Origin: JARRLC01 sp050290865
Lineage (GTDB): Bacteria; Pseudomonadota; Alphaproteobacteria; Rhizobiales; Rhodomicrobiaceae
Assembly: GCA_050290865.1 (NCBI GenBank)
Contig: JBNKIW010000017.1
Location: 1 to 64,000 of the forward strand
DNA length: 64,000 nucleotides
Direction: 5' to 3'
Shown: piece after piece, positions 7,494 through 16,301 of the stretch
Position numbering within the stretch: the stretch's first letter is position 1
Layout of the letters: every line of letters begins with the position of its first letter
Program-made: the position numbers and the translations under genes
Notes under the pieces: model-generated
What the model was told of the DNA's origin: nothing
Databases searched by the model: none
Seen by the model: the letters and a program-made list of their open reading frames with translations, nothing else

Positions 7494-9656
7494 TCAACTC
7501 ATCCGCAGCTCTATCGAGGCTTGTAGGAGGGATGCGCGGTCCGCGCTCGGTCCGGCCAGTATTTCGAAACGTCCCGGCTCAAGACGCGAAGTCCCCTCGC
7601 CAGTTGAAAACGCCAGATCGTCTGGCTTGAGAGAAAAACGCAAGCTCCCGGCTTCACCCGGAGCCAGTGTGATCCCGGCCGCTCCGCGCAGTTCGAGAAC
7701 CGGCCTCGCCACGCTGGCGACAGGGTCGCGAATGAAGAGAAAAGCCGTTTCGCGGCCCTCCCGCGCGCCGCTGTTCGCGATGTCCACCTCGACCGTGATC
7801 CCGTCCCCCGGCCGCGCGACCGCGGGCGTCACCCGGAGATCGCGATACTCGAAGCGGGCATAGGACAGACCATGGCCGAAGGGAAAGAGCGGCGCAGACG
7901 CCACGTCGAGATAGCGCGAAGTGAGGCGCTCGGCGGGGTCGGCGGGACGGCCCGTCGCGGATTGGCCGAAAAAGATGGGGATCTGCCCTACGGCGCGCGG
8001 CCAGGAGACCGGCAATTTGCCGCTCGGTGACAGCCGCCCCGTCAGCACGTCGGCAAGCGCATTCCCGGCCTCGCTGCCCGGGAACCACGCAGCGAGCACC
8101 GTTCCGGCCTGCTCGAAAAGCCAGGGCGCGATCAGCGGGCGGCCGCAGGTGAGCGCCACGATGACCGGTTTACCGGCACCGAGGACCGCTTCAGTGAGGG
8201 GGCGCTGCCAATCCGGGAGGCCGGGTTCGGCGCGGCTCCCCGCCTCGCCGCACAGCTCCGGCGTCTCGCCGATACACAGCAGCGTCAAATCGGCGGCGCG
8301 GACGAGGTCGAGCGCGTCATCGAGCAGAGCCGCCGTCCCGCCCTCGCGCCGTGCGCCTTCTGAATGAGAAATCGTCCAGCCCGGCAGCGCGGCACGAAGC
8401 CCGGCGAGGTAACCGACCGTATCATCCGCCTTGCCCGCCGCGCTCCACGGCCCGAGCATCTCCGCCCCGGCGTCCGCCAGCGGTCCGATGATGGCGAGAT
8501 GCCTCGCCTCGCCCTGGAGCGGCAGAAGTCCGTCGCGATCCCGCAGCAGGACCATGGAACGGCACGCGGCTTCGCGGGCAAGGGCGCGATGCGCCTGCCG
8601 CTTTTCCTCGCTCAAGGCCGCCCCGCCGCGGGCAAAGGGCGCGTCAAGGAGGCCGAGCCGCTCTTTGAGCACCAGCACACGCCTCACCGCCTCGTCGATC
8701 TGCGCTTCCGTCACCAGTCCGCGCGCGAGCGCTTCCGGCAAGCCCTTCGGGTAAGCATCGCTCGCCATGTCGATGTCCACGCCCGCGCCCAGCGCCAGCG
8801 CCGCCGCTTCGGCCAGATCGCCCGCGACCCCATGGACCATCAGTTCGCCAACCGCGCCGAAATCGCTGATCATCACCCCGTCGAACGCCCAGCGCGCCCG
8901 CACGATGCCGCGCAGCACTTCTGCGTTGCCGGTCATCGGCACGCCGTTCAAATCGTTGAAAGCGGGCATGATCGCCGCCGCGCCCGCCTCTACCGCGGCC
9001 CGGAAAGGCGGCAGATGCACCTCGTGAAGAGCACGTTCAGACACATCGACAGACGCATATTCGCGGCCCGCCGTCACCGCACCATACGCGCCGAGATGCT
9101 TGGCCGTGGCCGCCACGGCGCCTGCGTCCGCCGGGCTCTCGCCCTGGAAACCGCGCACCTTGGCTTCCGCGAAACGCCGCCCCAGCCACGCATCCTCGCC
9201 GAAACTCTCCACGATCCGGCCCCAGCGCGGATCGCGCGCCACATCCAGCATCGGTGCGAAAGTCAGGGCAACACCGCCCGCCGCCGCCTCTTCCGCCGCG
9301 GCTCGGGCCGTTCTTTCCCATAAATCCGGATCGAACGCCGCAGCTTCGCCGAGCGGTACGGGGAAGACAGTCTCATAGCCATGCAGCACGTCGTAGCAGA
9401 ACAGGAGCGGGATCTTCGCCTGCGATTCGTTGACCGCCACGGTTTGTGCCGCCCGCGTCGGCCCGGCGCCCCAGATATCGAGCATGCTGCCGATCTGCCC
9501 CGCGCGGATGCCGGCTTTTTGCGAATCCGTAATCGTGTCGGCGCTGCCCGCGGCGAACTCCGGCCGGACCATGGTCAACTGCCCGATCTTCTCGGCCAGG
9601 CTCATGGCAGCCAGGAGCGCCTCGACGCGCGATGCCGGATCTGTACCCCTGGACAT
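7494..9656 (-). CDS. GH3 beta-glucosidase (BglX-like)
   Basis: A 720-residue family 3 glycoside hydrolase that releases glucose from beta-glucosides. The N-terminal barrel has KIGQLTMV (23-30), the K186-H187 pair in TAKHLGAYG, and the nucleophile D265 in GVMISDFGAVGEL. The second domain holds the likely acid/base Glu in ELCGEAGSRAEP (near 475), aligned by order with the BglX site. A C-terminal fibronectin-III-like domain (TVEVDIANSGAREGRETAFL) completes the BglX layout. There is no signal peptide, and no in-frame start further upstream in the open frame, so the enzyme looks cytoplasmic, unlike periplasmic BglX. It is divergent from the GH144-like gene at 9816 across a 159-bp gap. That pairing suggests sophoro-oligosaccharides (beta-1,2 glucosides) as substrate. 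Confidence 0.93.
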   Translation of the reverse strand: MSRGTDPASRVEALLAAMSLAEKIGQLTMVRPEFAAGSADTITDSQKAGIRAGQIGSMLDIWGAGPTRAAQTVAVNESQAKIPLLFCYDVLHGYETVFPVPLGEAAAFDPDLWERTARAAAEEAAAGGVALTFAPMLDVARDPRWGRIVESFGEDAWLGRRFAEAKVRGFQGESPADAGAVAATAKHLGAYGAVTAGREYASVDVSERALHEVHLPPFRAAVEAGAAAIMPAFNDLNGVPMTGNAEVLRGIVRARWAFDGVMISDFGAVGELMVHGVAGDLAEAAALALGAGVDIDMASDAYPKGLPEALARGLVTEAQIDEAVRRVLVLKERLGLLDAPFARGGAALSEEKRQAHRALAREAACRSMVLLRDRDGLLPLQGEARHLAIIGPLADAGAEMLGPWSAAGKADDTVGYLAGLRAALPGWTISHSEGARREGGTAALLDDALDLVRAADLTLLCIGETPELCGEAGSRAEPGLPDWQRPLTEAVLGAGKPVIVALTCGRPLIAPWLFEQAGTVLAAWFPGSEAGNALADVLTGRLSPSGKLPVSWPRAVGQIPIFFGQSATGRPADPAERLTSRYLDVASAPLFPFGHGLSYARFEYRDLRVTPAVARPGDGITVEVDIANSGAREGRETAFLFIRDPVASVARPVLELRGAAGITLAPGEAGSLRFSLKPDDLAFSTGEGTSRLEPGRFEILAGPSADRASLLQASIELRMS

Positions 9657-9815
9657 ATAGGTTTCCCGAAACTCGCGAAAATGCGTACACCCGCTTTCTG
9701 GCTTCGTCCACCGGGGACAAAACCAGCTTGATCGCGCCCCGGTTTCCCGTACATCATCTCGCTACGATAGGACAGCGCCGCGTCGGAACGCGCCCGGTCT
9801 CCCAACAGGATTTCC
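9657..9815. promoter_or_regulatory. Divergent promoter region of the GH3/GH144 pair
   Basis: The 159-bp gap must carry both promoters. GGTTTCCCG occurs twice in the same orientation (9660-9668 and 9741-9749), and the first copy lies in GTTTC-CC-GAAAC (9661-9672), a small inverted repeat right at the GH3 start. These could be sites for a shared regulator. I do not see a clear LacI-type operator or a confident -35/-10 pair. Confidence 0.35.
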
Positions 9816-11114
9816 ATGAAAGATGCAACTGAGCATGGCGCCGCACCCACCGGTACACCCGAGCTGACGGATGACGCGCTCCTCGATCTGGTGGAGCGGC
9901 GGACGATCGAATTCTTCTGGGAAACGGCCCACCCGCATTGCGGCATGGCGCGCGACCGCGTCAGCTCGGCCGGGCAGGACCGCGATCCCGACCTGATCGC
10001 CGTGGGCGGCACCGGCTTCGGGATCATGGCGCTGATCGCCGGTGCCGAGCGCGGCTGGCTCGCGCGGGCGGACGTGCTGGCGCGCATGACGCAGATCGTC
10101 GAATTTCTGTTCACGGCGGAAAGCCATCACGGCATCTTCCCGCATTACATAAATGGAAATACCGGCAAGTCGGTGTCCTGGTGGAAGGGCGACGCGGGCG
10201 CCGATATCGTCGAGACCGCCTTTCTATTCGAGGGACTTCTGTGCGCGCGACAGTATTTCAGCGCCACGGACGCCGCCGAGGCGGCCTTGCGCGCGCGCAT
10301 CAACGAATTGTGGCTTCGCGCGGAATGGGACTGGCATACCCCGCCCGGCCGCACAGTCTACATCTGGCACTGGTCGCCGGAGCATGGCTGGGGCACGGAC
10401 CATGAAATCCACGGCTGGGACGAGTGCCTCGTCGCCTACGTGCTCGGCGCATCTTCACCCACACACCCCATCTCGCCGGACGCCTATCACCAGGGCTGGG
10501 CCGTCAACACGACGTTCCGCAACGGCCACAAATATCACGGCGTCACGCTACCGCTCGGGCCGGACCATGGCGGGCCGCTGTTCTTCTCGCACTTCTCTTT
10601 CCTCGGTCTCGACCCGCACGGCTTGAAAGACCGATATGCCGATTACTGGGAGCAAAACCGCGCCCACGCGCTCATCAATTACGCGCACTGCGTGGCCAAT
10701 CCCAACGGCTACAAGGGCTACGGGCCGGACTGCTGGGGGCTGACGGCGTCGGACGGCGATGAGGGCTATTCGGCCCACCAGCCGATCTGGGACCGCGGCG
10801 TCATCGCGCCCACAGCGGCAATCGCCAGCCTGCCCTATACGCCCGAGCAATCCATGCGCGCGCTGCGCTACTTTTTGCGTATGGGCGAGGATGTGTGGCG
10901 GCGCTACGGCTTCATCGATGCATTCAACGAAACGACGGGCTGGACCGCGGATGGCTACCTCGCCATCGACCAGGGCCCCATCGCGGTGATGATCGAGAAT
11001 TCCCGCTCGGGATTGCTCTGGCGGCTGTTCATGAGCTGCGAGGAGGTGCAGACCGGCCTGAAGCAACTCGGTTTCGAAAGCTGGCGGGGCGCCGGACCGG
11101 CCGGTCTCGCGTGA
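9816..11114 (+). CDS. GH144-like endo-beta-1,2-glucanase (glucoamylase-family fold)
   Basis: A 432-residue (alpha/alpha)6-type protein of the group annotated 'glucoamylase family' (PF10091), which includes the GH144 endo-beta-1,2-glucanases. Shared features are RRTIEFFWETAHP (29-41), GMARDRVS, GGTGFGIMAL (64-73), and the acidic cluster D126-x3-D130-x2-E133 in KGDAGADIVETAFL. That spacing matches the D/D/E cluster I remember from the Chitinophaga GH144 enzyme. Further downstream are HEIHGWDECLVAYVLGASSP, FFSHFSFLGLDP and GPIAVMIENSRSGLLW. No signal peptide is visible and the frame offers no earlier start, so cytoplasmic location is inferred. It is transcribed away from the GH3 gene and ends 210 bp before alaS. 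A self-complementary CCGGGCGCCCGG at 11116-11127 just after the stop may aid termination. Confidence 0.85.
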   Translation: MKDATEHGAAPTGTPELTDDALLDLVERRTIEFFWETAHPHCGMARDRVSSAGQDRDPDLIAVGGTGFGIMALIAGAERGWLARADVLARMTQIVEFLFTAESHHGIFPHYINGNTGKSVSWWKGDAGADIVETAFLFEGLLCARQYFSATDAAEAALRARINELWLRAEWDWHTPPGRTVYIWHWSPEHGWGTDHEIHGWDECLVAYVLGASSPTHPISPDAYHQGWAVNTTFRNGHKYHGVTLPLGPDHGGPLFFSHFSFLGLDPHGLKDRYADYWEQNRAHALINYAHCVANPNGYKGYGPDCWGLTASDGDEGYSAHQPIWDRGVIAPTAAIASLPYTPEQSMRALRYFLRMGEDVWRRYGFIDAFNETTGWTADGYLAIDQGPIAVMIENSRSGLLWRLFMSCEEVQTGLKQLGFESWRGAGPAGLA

Positions 11115-11324
11115 ACCGGGCGCCCGGATTTCGGACGCGCCGTCATCGGGGGCGGCGAAGCGCTGTTGCTGGACAGTCGCCCCATCCGGCGGTAGAGAAG
11201 ACACAAAGACGCTTTTCTGCCACGATCCCTCTGAACTAGCGCGACTGCTCCGTGAACACCGTCGGGTGGGGCTGGCGCACCGCGCGGGAGATGGCGCCCG
11301 CGCATCGAGAGATTGGTTGAGACA

Positions 11325-14006
11325 ATGGTTCGCATTAACGAGATCCGCACGACGTTCCTCGATTATTTCAAGCGCCACGGCCACGAAATCGTGCCGTCGA
11401 GCCCGCTCGTCCCGCGCAACGACCCCACTCTGATGTTCACGAACGCCGGCATGGTGCAGTTCAAGAACGTCTTCACGGGCCTGGAAACGCGGCCCTACAA
11501 CCGGGCCGTCACCTCGCAGAAATGCGTCCGCGCCGGGGGCAAGCACAACGATCTCGACAATGTCGGCTACACCGCGCGGCATCACACCTTTTTCGAGATG
11601 CTGGGCAATTTCTCCTTTGGCGACTATTTCAAGGACGTCGCCATCGAACTGGCCTGGGACCTGATCACCAAGGAGTTCGGGCTCGACGAGAAGCGGCTCC
11701 TGGCAACAGTCTATTCCGAGGACGACGAGGCGTTCACGCTGTGGCGCAAGATCTCCGGCCTGCCCGAGAGCCGGATCATCCGCATCCCGACTTCGGACAA
11801 TTTCTGGGCGATGGGCGAGACCGGGCCGTGCGGTCCGTGCTCGGAGCTATTCTATGACCATGGCGAGGGCATCCCCGGCGGCCCGCCCGGCAGCCCCGAC
11901 GAAGACGGCGACCGCTTCATCGAAATCTGGAACCTCGTCTTCATGCAGTATGAGCAGGTGACGCCCTCCGAGCGGGTGGACCTGCCGCGCCCGTCCATCG
12001 ACACCGGCATGGGGCTGGAGCGCGTCGCCGCCGTGCTGCAGGGCGTGCACGACAATTACGACACCGACCTGTTCAAGGCGCTCATCAAGGCATCGGCCGA
12101 GGCGACGGGCGTCGCCGCCGAGGGCAAGAACCGCGCCAGCCACCGCGTCATCGCCGACCACTTGCGCGCCTCCAGCTTCCTCATCGCCGACGGCGTGCTG
12201 CCGCTGAACGAGGGCCGCGGCTATGTCCTGCGCCGTATCATGCGCCGCGCCATGCGCCACGCGCATCTGCTCGGCGCCGAGGAGCCGCTGGTCTACAAGC
12301 TCGTTCCCGCGCTGATCCGCGAAATGGGGCAGGCCTATCCGGAACTCTTCCGCGCCGAAGCGCTGATCACCGAGACGCTGCAACTCGAAGAAACCCGCTT
12401 CCGCAAAACGCTCGACCGGGGCCTTGCGCTCCTCGACGACCTCACCGCCGACCTGCCGAAGGGCGCGACGCTGGCGGGCAAGGACGCGTTCACGCTTTAC
12501 GACACCTACGGCTTTCCGCTCGATCTGACGGTGGATGCGCTGCGCGCGCGGGGCATCGGCGTCGATGAAGCCGGGTTCCACTCCGAAATGGAGGCCCAGA
12601 AGGAGAAGGCGCGCGCGGCCTGGGCCGGGTCCGGCGAGGCGACGACGGAGAAGCTGTGGTTCGACCTGCGCGAGCGGCTCGGCGCCACCGAGTTCCTCGG
12701 CTACGAGACGGAGAAGGCCGAAGGCCAGATCGTGGCGCTCGTCAAGGGCGGCAAGGAGGTCAAGCAGCTCAAGAAAGGCGACGAGGGTATCATCGTCACC
12801 AATCAGACGCCGTTCTATGGCGCCTCCGGCGGCCAGGTGGGCGACGAGGGCGAGATCCGCGGGGGCAAGGGCGCGTCGTTCCGCGTCACCAGCACGGAGA
12901 AGAAGGTGGGCGACGTGTTCGCGCATTACGGCGCCGTGGCAAAGGGCCCGCTGAAGGTCGGCGATGCCGTCGAACTGTCCGTCGATCATGAGCGCCGCAC
13001 CACTATCCGCGCCAACCATTCGGCGACGCATCTCCTGCACGAGGCGCTGCGGCAGGTGCTCGGCGGCCACGTGGCGCAGAAAGGCTCGCTCGTGGAGCCG
13101 GGACGGCTGCGCTTCGACTTCTCGCATCCCAAGCCGATGAGCGAGGAGGAAATCCAGACCGTGGAGAACCTCGCCAACGCCATGATCCTGCAGAATGAAG
13201 AGGTGAGTACGCGCCTGATGGCCGTGGACGATGCCATCGACGCGGGCGCGATGGCGTTGTTCGGCGAGAAATATGGCGAGGAAGTGCGCGTCGTCTCCAT
13301 GGGGCGGGCCGTGGCGGGTGAAAAGGCCGGCCACACCTATTCCGTCGAGCTGTGCGGCGGTACCCATGTGCGGCGCACCGGCGATATCGGGCTTGTGAAG
13401 GTCGTCACCGAAAGCGGCGTGGCCGCGGGCGTCCGGCGCATCGAGGCGCTGACCGGCTCCGCCGCGCGGCGTTATCTCTCGGAACAGGACAGCCTCGCCA
13501 GGACCGCCGCGGGCGTTCTCAAGATCAGACCGGAGGAACTCCCGTCACGCCTCACCGCGATGCTGGATGAGCGCCGCCGCATGGAGCGCGAGCTGGCCGA
13601 TGCGCGCAGGGCGATCGCCCTCGGCAGCGGCAGCAATGGCGCCGGCAGGGCGGCGGAAGAGGCCGTCCGCGAAGTTGGCGCGGTCAAGCTCATGGCGCGC
13701 ACGGTCCGCGGCATCCCGCCGAAGGATTTGCGCGGCCTCGTCGATGACGGCAAGCGCCAGCTCGGTTCGGGCATCGTCGCCATCATCGGCGTGACCGACG
13801 AAGGCAAGGCGGGAATCGTGGTGGGCGTGACCGACGATCTGACGAAGAATTACAGCGCGGTCGATCTGGTGCGTGCCGGCGCCGAGGCGCTGGGCGGATC
13901 GGGCGGCGGCGGGCGTCCGGACATGGCGCAGGCGGGCGGCCCCGACGGCAGCCGGGCCGATGCCGCACTGGCCGCCATTGCCGATCGCGTCGCGGCAAGC
14001 GCCTGA
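11325..14006 (+). CDS. alaS: Alanyl-tRNA synthetase
   Basis: Charges tRNA-Ala and edits Ser/Gly mischarges. The 893-residue length is typical. The aminoacylation core has HEIVPSSPLVPRNDPTLMFT and GGKHNDLDNVGYTARHHTFF. The editing domain has H565-SAT-H569 and the zinc-type C677-GGT-H681 motif. The C-Ala domain ends with GGSGGGGRPDMAQAGG. The ATG at 11325 gives the canonical MVRINEIRTTFLDYF start; a TTG four codons earlier is unlikely. The 198-bp gap after the glucanase gene contains no clear leader structure beyond the short palindrome near 11120. alaS is convergent with the histidine kinase gene, 16 bp apart. Confidence 0.97.
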   Translation: MVRINEIRTTFLDYFKRHGHEIVPSSPLVPRNDPTLMFTNAGMVQFKNVFTGLETRPYNRAVTSQKCVRAGGKHNDLDNVGYTARHHTFFEMLGNFSFGDYFKDVAIELAWDLITKEFGLDEKRLLATVYSEDDEAFTLWRKISGLPESRIIRIPTSDNFWAMGETGPCGPCSELFYDHGEGIPGGPPGSPDEDGDRFIEIWNLVFMQYEQVTPSERVDLPRPSIDTGMGLERVAAVLQGVHDNYDTDLFKALIKASAEATGVAAEGKNRASHRVIADHLRASSFLIADGVLPLNEGRGYVLRRIMRRAMRHAHLLGAEEPLVYKLVPALIREMGQAYPELFRAEALITETLQLEETRFRKTLDRGLALLDDLTADLPKGATLAGKDAFTLYDTYGFPLDLTVDALRARGIGVDEAGFHSEMEAQKEKARAAWAGSGEATTEKLWFDLRERLGATEFLGYETEKAEGQIVALVKGGKEVKQLKKGDEGIIVTNQTPFYGASGGQVGDEGEIRGGKGASFRVTSTEKKVGDVFAHYGAVAKGPLKVGDAVELSVDHERRTTIRANHSATHLLHEALRQVLGGHVAQKGSLVEPGRLRFDFSHPKPMSEEEIQTVENLANAMILQNEEVSTRLMAVDDAIDAGAMALFGEKYGEEVRVVSMGRAVAGEKAGHTYSVELCGGTHVRRTGDIGLVKVVTESGVAAGVRRIEALTGSAARRYLSEQDSLARTAAGVLKIRPEELPSRLTAMLDERRRMERELADARRAIALGSGSNGAGRAAEEAVREVGAVKLMARTVRGIPPKDLRGLVDDGKRQLGSGIVAIIGVTDEGKAGIVVGVTDDLTKNYSAVDLVRAGAEALGGSGGGGRPDMAQAGGPDGSRADAALAAIADRVAASA

Positions 14007-14022
14007 CACGAAAACCGCGTCC

Positions 14023-15432
14023 TCACTCTTCCATATTGGACGCGTTGCCGCGTTTCAGCGAGAGGGTCACCTTGAGCCCCGGTTCGTTGCTGGCCAGCGC
14101 GATCCGGCCGCCATGGAGCCGCGCCACCGCCGCCGCCACGCTCAGCCCCAGCCCACTGCCGGGCCGCGAACGGCTCGCCTCCAGGCGTATGAAACGCTTC
14201 AGCGCGCGGTTGCGGTCGGCCTCCAGGATGCCCGGCCCATGATCGGCGACGACGATATTCACATACACACCATCGGGCTCCACGCTCACCGTGATGTCGG
14301 GCTTCGCGCCCTCCCCTCCCCTGCCGCCATATTTGATGGCATTGTCCAGGAGATTGGCGACGGCCTGGGCCACGAGCTGGCGCTCGCCCTCGATTTCGGT
14401 GTCGGGAGCCCCGGCCTGGACCAGCGTCATCCCGCTTTCCTCCGCCACCGGCTCGTAAAGCTCGCAGACACCGCCGACGACCGCGTTCAGACTGAACCGC
14501 GTCCGCGCGCCCGGTGCCGCGCCCGCCTCCAGCCGCGCGATGCTGAGAAGGGCGTCGAAAGTGCGGATCAGGTCGTCGGCCTCCTCGATGGTGGCCGAGA
14601 GCGCCTCGCGATAGTCTTCCTCGCCGCGCGCCTCGCGCAACGCCGTCTCGACCCGGTTGCGCAGGCGGCTGAGCGGCGTCTTGAGGTCGTGCGCGATGTT
14701 GTCGGAAACCTCGCGGAAGCCGTCGATCAGTTGGGCGATGCGCTGAAGCATGGCGTTGAGGTTGGCTGCCAGCCGGTCGAACTCGTCGTCCGCGCCGGAC
14801 AGCGGGATGCGCTGCGACAGGTCGCCCGCCATGATGGTGCGCGAGGTGGCGGTGATGGCGTCCATGCGCGCCAGCAGCCTGCGGCTGATGAAGATGCCGC
14901 CGCCGAGGCCCAGGAGTGCCATGCCCGCGAGCGTCCACAGGATGGCGGTGCGCATGATGCGCCCGAATTCGCGCTGATCCTCGATGTCGCGCCCGGCGAT
15001 CAGCCGGTAGCCCCCCGCGAGGCGGAACACGACGGCGACGGCGAGCCGTTCCTCCGCCCTGCCCCCCGCGACGGGACGCCGGTAGACGAACACCGCGCGC
15101 CCGGCGGTATTCCACAGGCGCGGCGAGACTTCCTTGAGATTCCCCGCCAGACGCCGCCCTTCGCGGTCCGCGAGAAGGTAGAGGCTGTTGCCGGGCGTCT
15201 CGGAGCGCGCGCCGATCACGCGGCGCAGTTGATCGATGCCGCCGATGCGGTATTGCTCGTCGAGGTTGCGGATTTCGGCCTGGATGGCGGTCTCAAGGCT
15301 GGTGGCGAAAAGGACGTTGGTGCGCCAGAAGATGTAGGTGGCGGCAATCGCGGCGGCGGCGGCGAACAGGCCGAAATAGATGAGCGAATAACGCAGGGCG
15401 GTAGTCGAGAGCAGGCGGCTTGTCCACATCAT
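14023..15432 (-). CDS. Sensor histidine kinase
   Basis: Membrane-bound partner of the response regulator encoded 10 bp upstream. Two transmembrane helices (about 15-35 and 163-183) flank a sensor domain of about 125 residues in the periplasm. A HAMP linker follows, then the H-box with H248 in DNIAHDLKTPLSRLRNRVET. The ATPase domain has N364 in ANLLDNAIKYGG, DHGPGI (near 398) and GSGLGLSV (near 426). All residues for activity are present. The pair follows degP on the same strand, an order I recall from rhizobial genomes, where an envelope role is often assumed. The glnE gene that usually comes next is replaced here by convergent alaS. The signal sensed is unknown. Confidence 0.93.
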   Translation of the reverse strand: MMWTSRLLSTTALRYSLIYFGLFAAAAAIAATYIFWRTNVLFATSLETAIQAEIRNLDEQYRIGGIDQLRRVIGARSETPGNSLYLLADREGRRLAGNLKEVSPRLWNTAGRAVFVYRRPVAGGRAEERLAVAVVFRLAGGYRLIAGRDIEDQREFGRIMRTAILWTLAGMALLGLGGGIFISRRLLARMDAITATSRTIMAGDLSQRIPLSGADDEFDRLAANLNAMLQRIAQLIDGFREVSDNIAHDLKTPLSRLRNRVETALREARGEEDYREALSATIEEADDLIRTFDALLSIARLEAGAAPGARTRFSLNAVVGGVCELYEPVAEESGMTLVQAGAPDTEIEGERQLVAQAVANLLDNAIKYGGRGGEGAKPDITVSVEPDGVYVNIVVADHGPGILEADRNRALKRFIRLEASRSRPGSGLGLSVAAAVARLHGGRIALASNEPGLKVTLSLKRGNASNMEE

Positions 15433-15442
15433 CGCCCCGCGA

Positions 15443-16123
15443 TCAGTCCGCCCCGTCGCGGATCATGTAGCCCGCGCCGCGCACCGTGTGCAGGAGAGGC
15501 CGGTCGTGATTCTTGTCGATCTTGGCGCGCAGGCGCGAGACGTGCACGTCGATGACATTGGTCTGCGGGTCGAAATGATAGTCCCAGACATGTTCGAGAA
15601 GCATGGTGCGGGTGACCACCTGCCCCGCATTTTTCATGAGATATTCCAGCAAGCGGTATTCGCGCGGCTGCAGCGCAATGACCTCACCGCCACGCGTGAC
15701 CTTGTGGGCCAGCCGGTCGAGGACCAGGTCGCCCACGGTGTATTTCGGGCTGGCTTCCTCGGGCGAAGCGCGCCGAGCCAGCGCCTCGACACGCGCGAGA
15801 AGCTCGGAAAAGGCGTAGGGCTTGGCGAGATAGTCGTCGCCCCCCGCGCGCAAGCCCGTCACGCGGTCATCGACCGCGCCGAGCGCGCTGAGAATGAGGA
15901 CGGGGGTGCGGTCGCCCTCGCGCCGCAGAGCGTTGACGAGCGACAGGCCGTCGCGGCGCGGCAGCATCCTGTCCACGATCAGGACGTCGAAGCCGCCGGC
16001 GCGCGCGAGTTCCAGCCCCGCCTCCCCGTCGTCGGCGAGTTCGCAGACATGCCCGCTCTCGCGCAGAGCGTTGGCGAGGTAGGAGGCTGCCCTGACATCG
16101 TCTTCAACAACAAGAACGCGCAT
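15443..16123 (-). CDS. OmpR/PhoB-family response regulator
   Basis: A 226-residue two-domain regulator. The receiver begins MRVLVVEDD, has the phospho-acceptor D51 in LIVDRMLP, and K102 in LAKPYAF. The winged-helix DNA-binding domain follows (LQPREYRLLEYLMKNAGQVV, then VDVHVSRLRAKID and VRGAGYMI). It is the first gene of a two-gene unit with the kinase at 14023. The 178-bp gap to degP contains a very strong inverted repeat and a second smaller hairpin, so this pair probably has its own promoter. Confidence 0.95.
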   Translation of the reverse strand: MRVLVVEDDVRAASYLANALRESGHVCELADDGEAGLELARAGGFDVLIVDRMLPRRDGLSLVNALRREGDRTPVLILSALGAVDDRVTGLRAGGDDYLAKPYAFSELLARVEALARRASPEEASPKYTVGDLVLDRLAHKVTRGGEVIALQPREYRLLEYLMKNAGQVVTRTMLLEHVWDYHFDPQTNVIDVHVSRLRAKIDKNHDRPLLHTVRGAGYMIRDGAD

Positions 16124-16167
16124 GGCGCGTCTCCGCTAAGCCGTTTCCCGGCGTTATAAAACATGAC

Positions 16168-16188
16168 GCGGCCCTGAACCAGAGCCGC
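16168..16188 (-). terminator. Hairpin followed by T-rich tract upstream of the regulator
   Basis: GCGGCCCT and AGAGCCGC (one mismatch) flank a 5-base loop. On the minus strand the hairpin is followed after a few bases by TTTTAT. It could end degP transcripts before the regulator gene. T-tract spacing is not ideal. Confidence 0.35.
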
Positions 16189-16203
16189 GCCATCTAGTAC
16201 ACC

Positions 16204-16258
16204 CCGCAGCAAGTTCGTACCCAGTTCGCTGCACGCGCATTTTACGAACTTGCCGCGG
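16204..16258. repeat. Strong 16-bp inverted repeat between degP and the response regulator
   Basis: The left arm is CCGC-a-GCAAGTTCGTA (16204-16219) and the right arm TACGAACTTGC-c-GCGG (16243-16258). Fifteen of 16 positions pair and the inner 11 are perfect. The loop is 23 nt. An A6 tract (16259-16264) abuts the right arm; read on the minus strand this is T6 before the hairpin, so it is not a standard terminator for degP. It may be an operator pair, an mRNA-stabilising hairpin at the degP 3' end, or a dispersed palindromic element. Confidence 0.7.
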
Positions 16259-16301
16259 AAAAAACTGTACCAGTGTTAGGCCATCGAAGTGTACCGGGGC
16301 A

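Noticed and set aside
9657..9815. LacI-type operator controlling the GH3/GH144 pair
   Set aside because: No palindrome with a central CG of the expected length was found, only a short GTTTC/GAAAC repeat.
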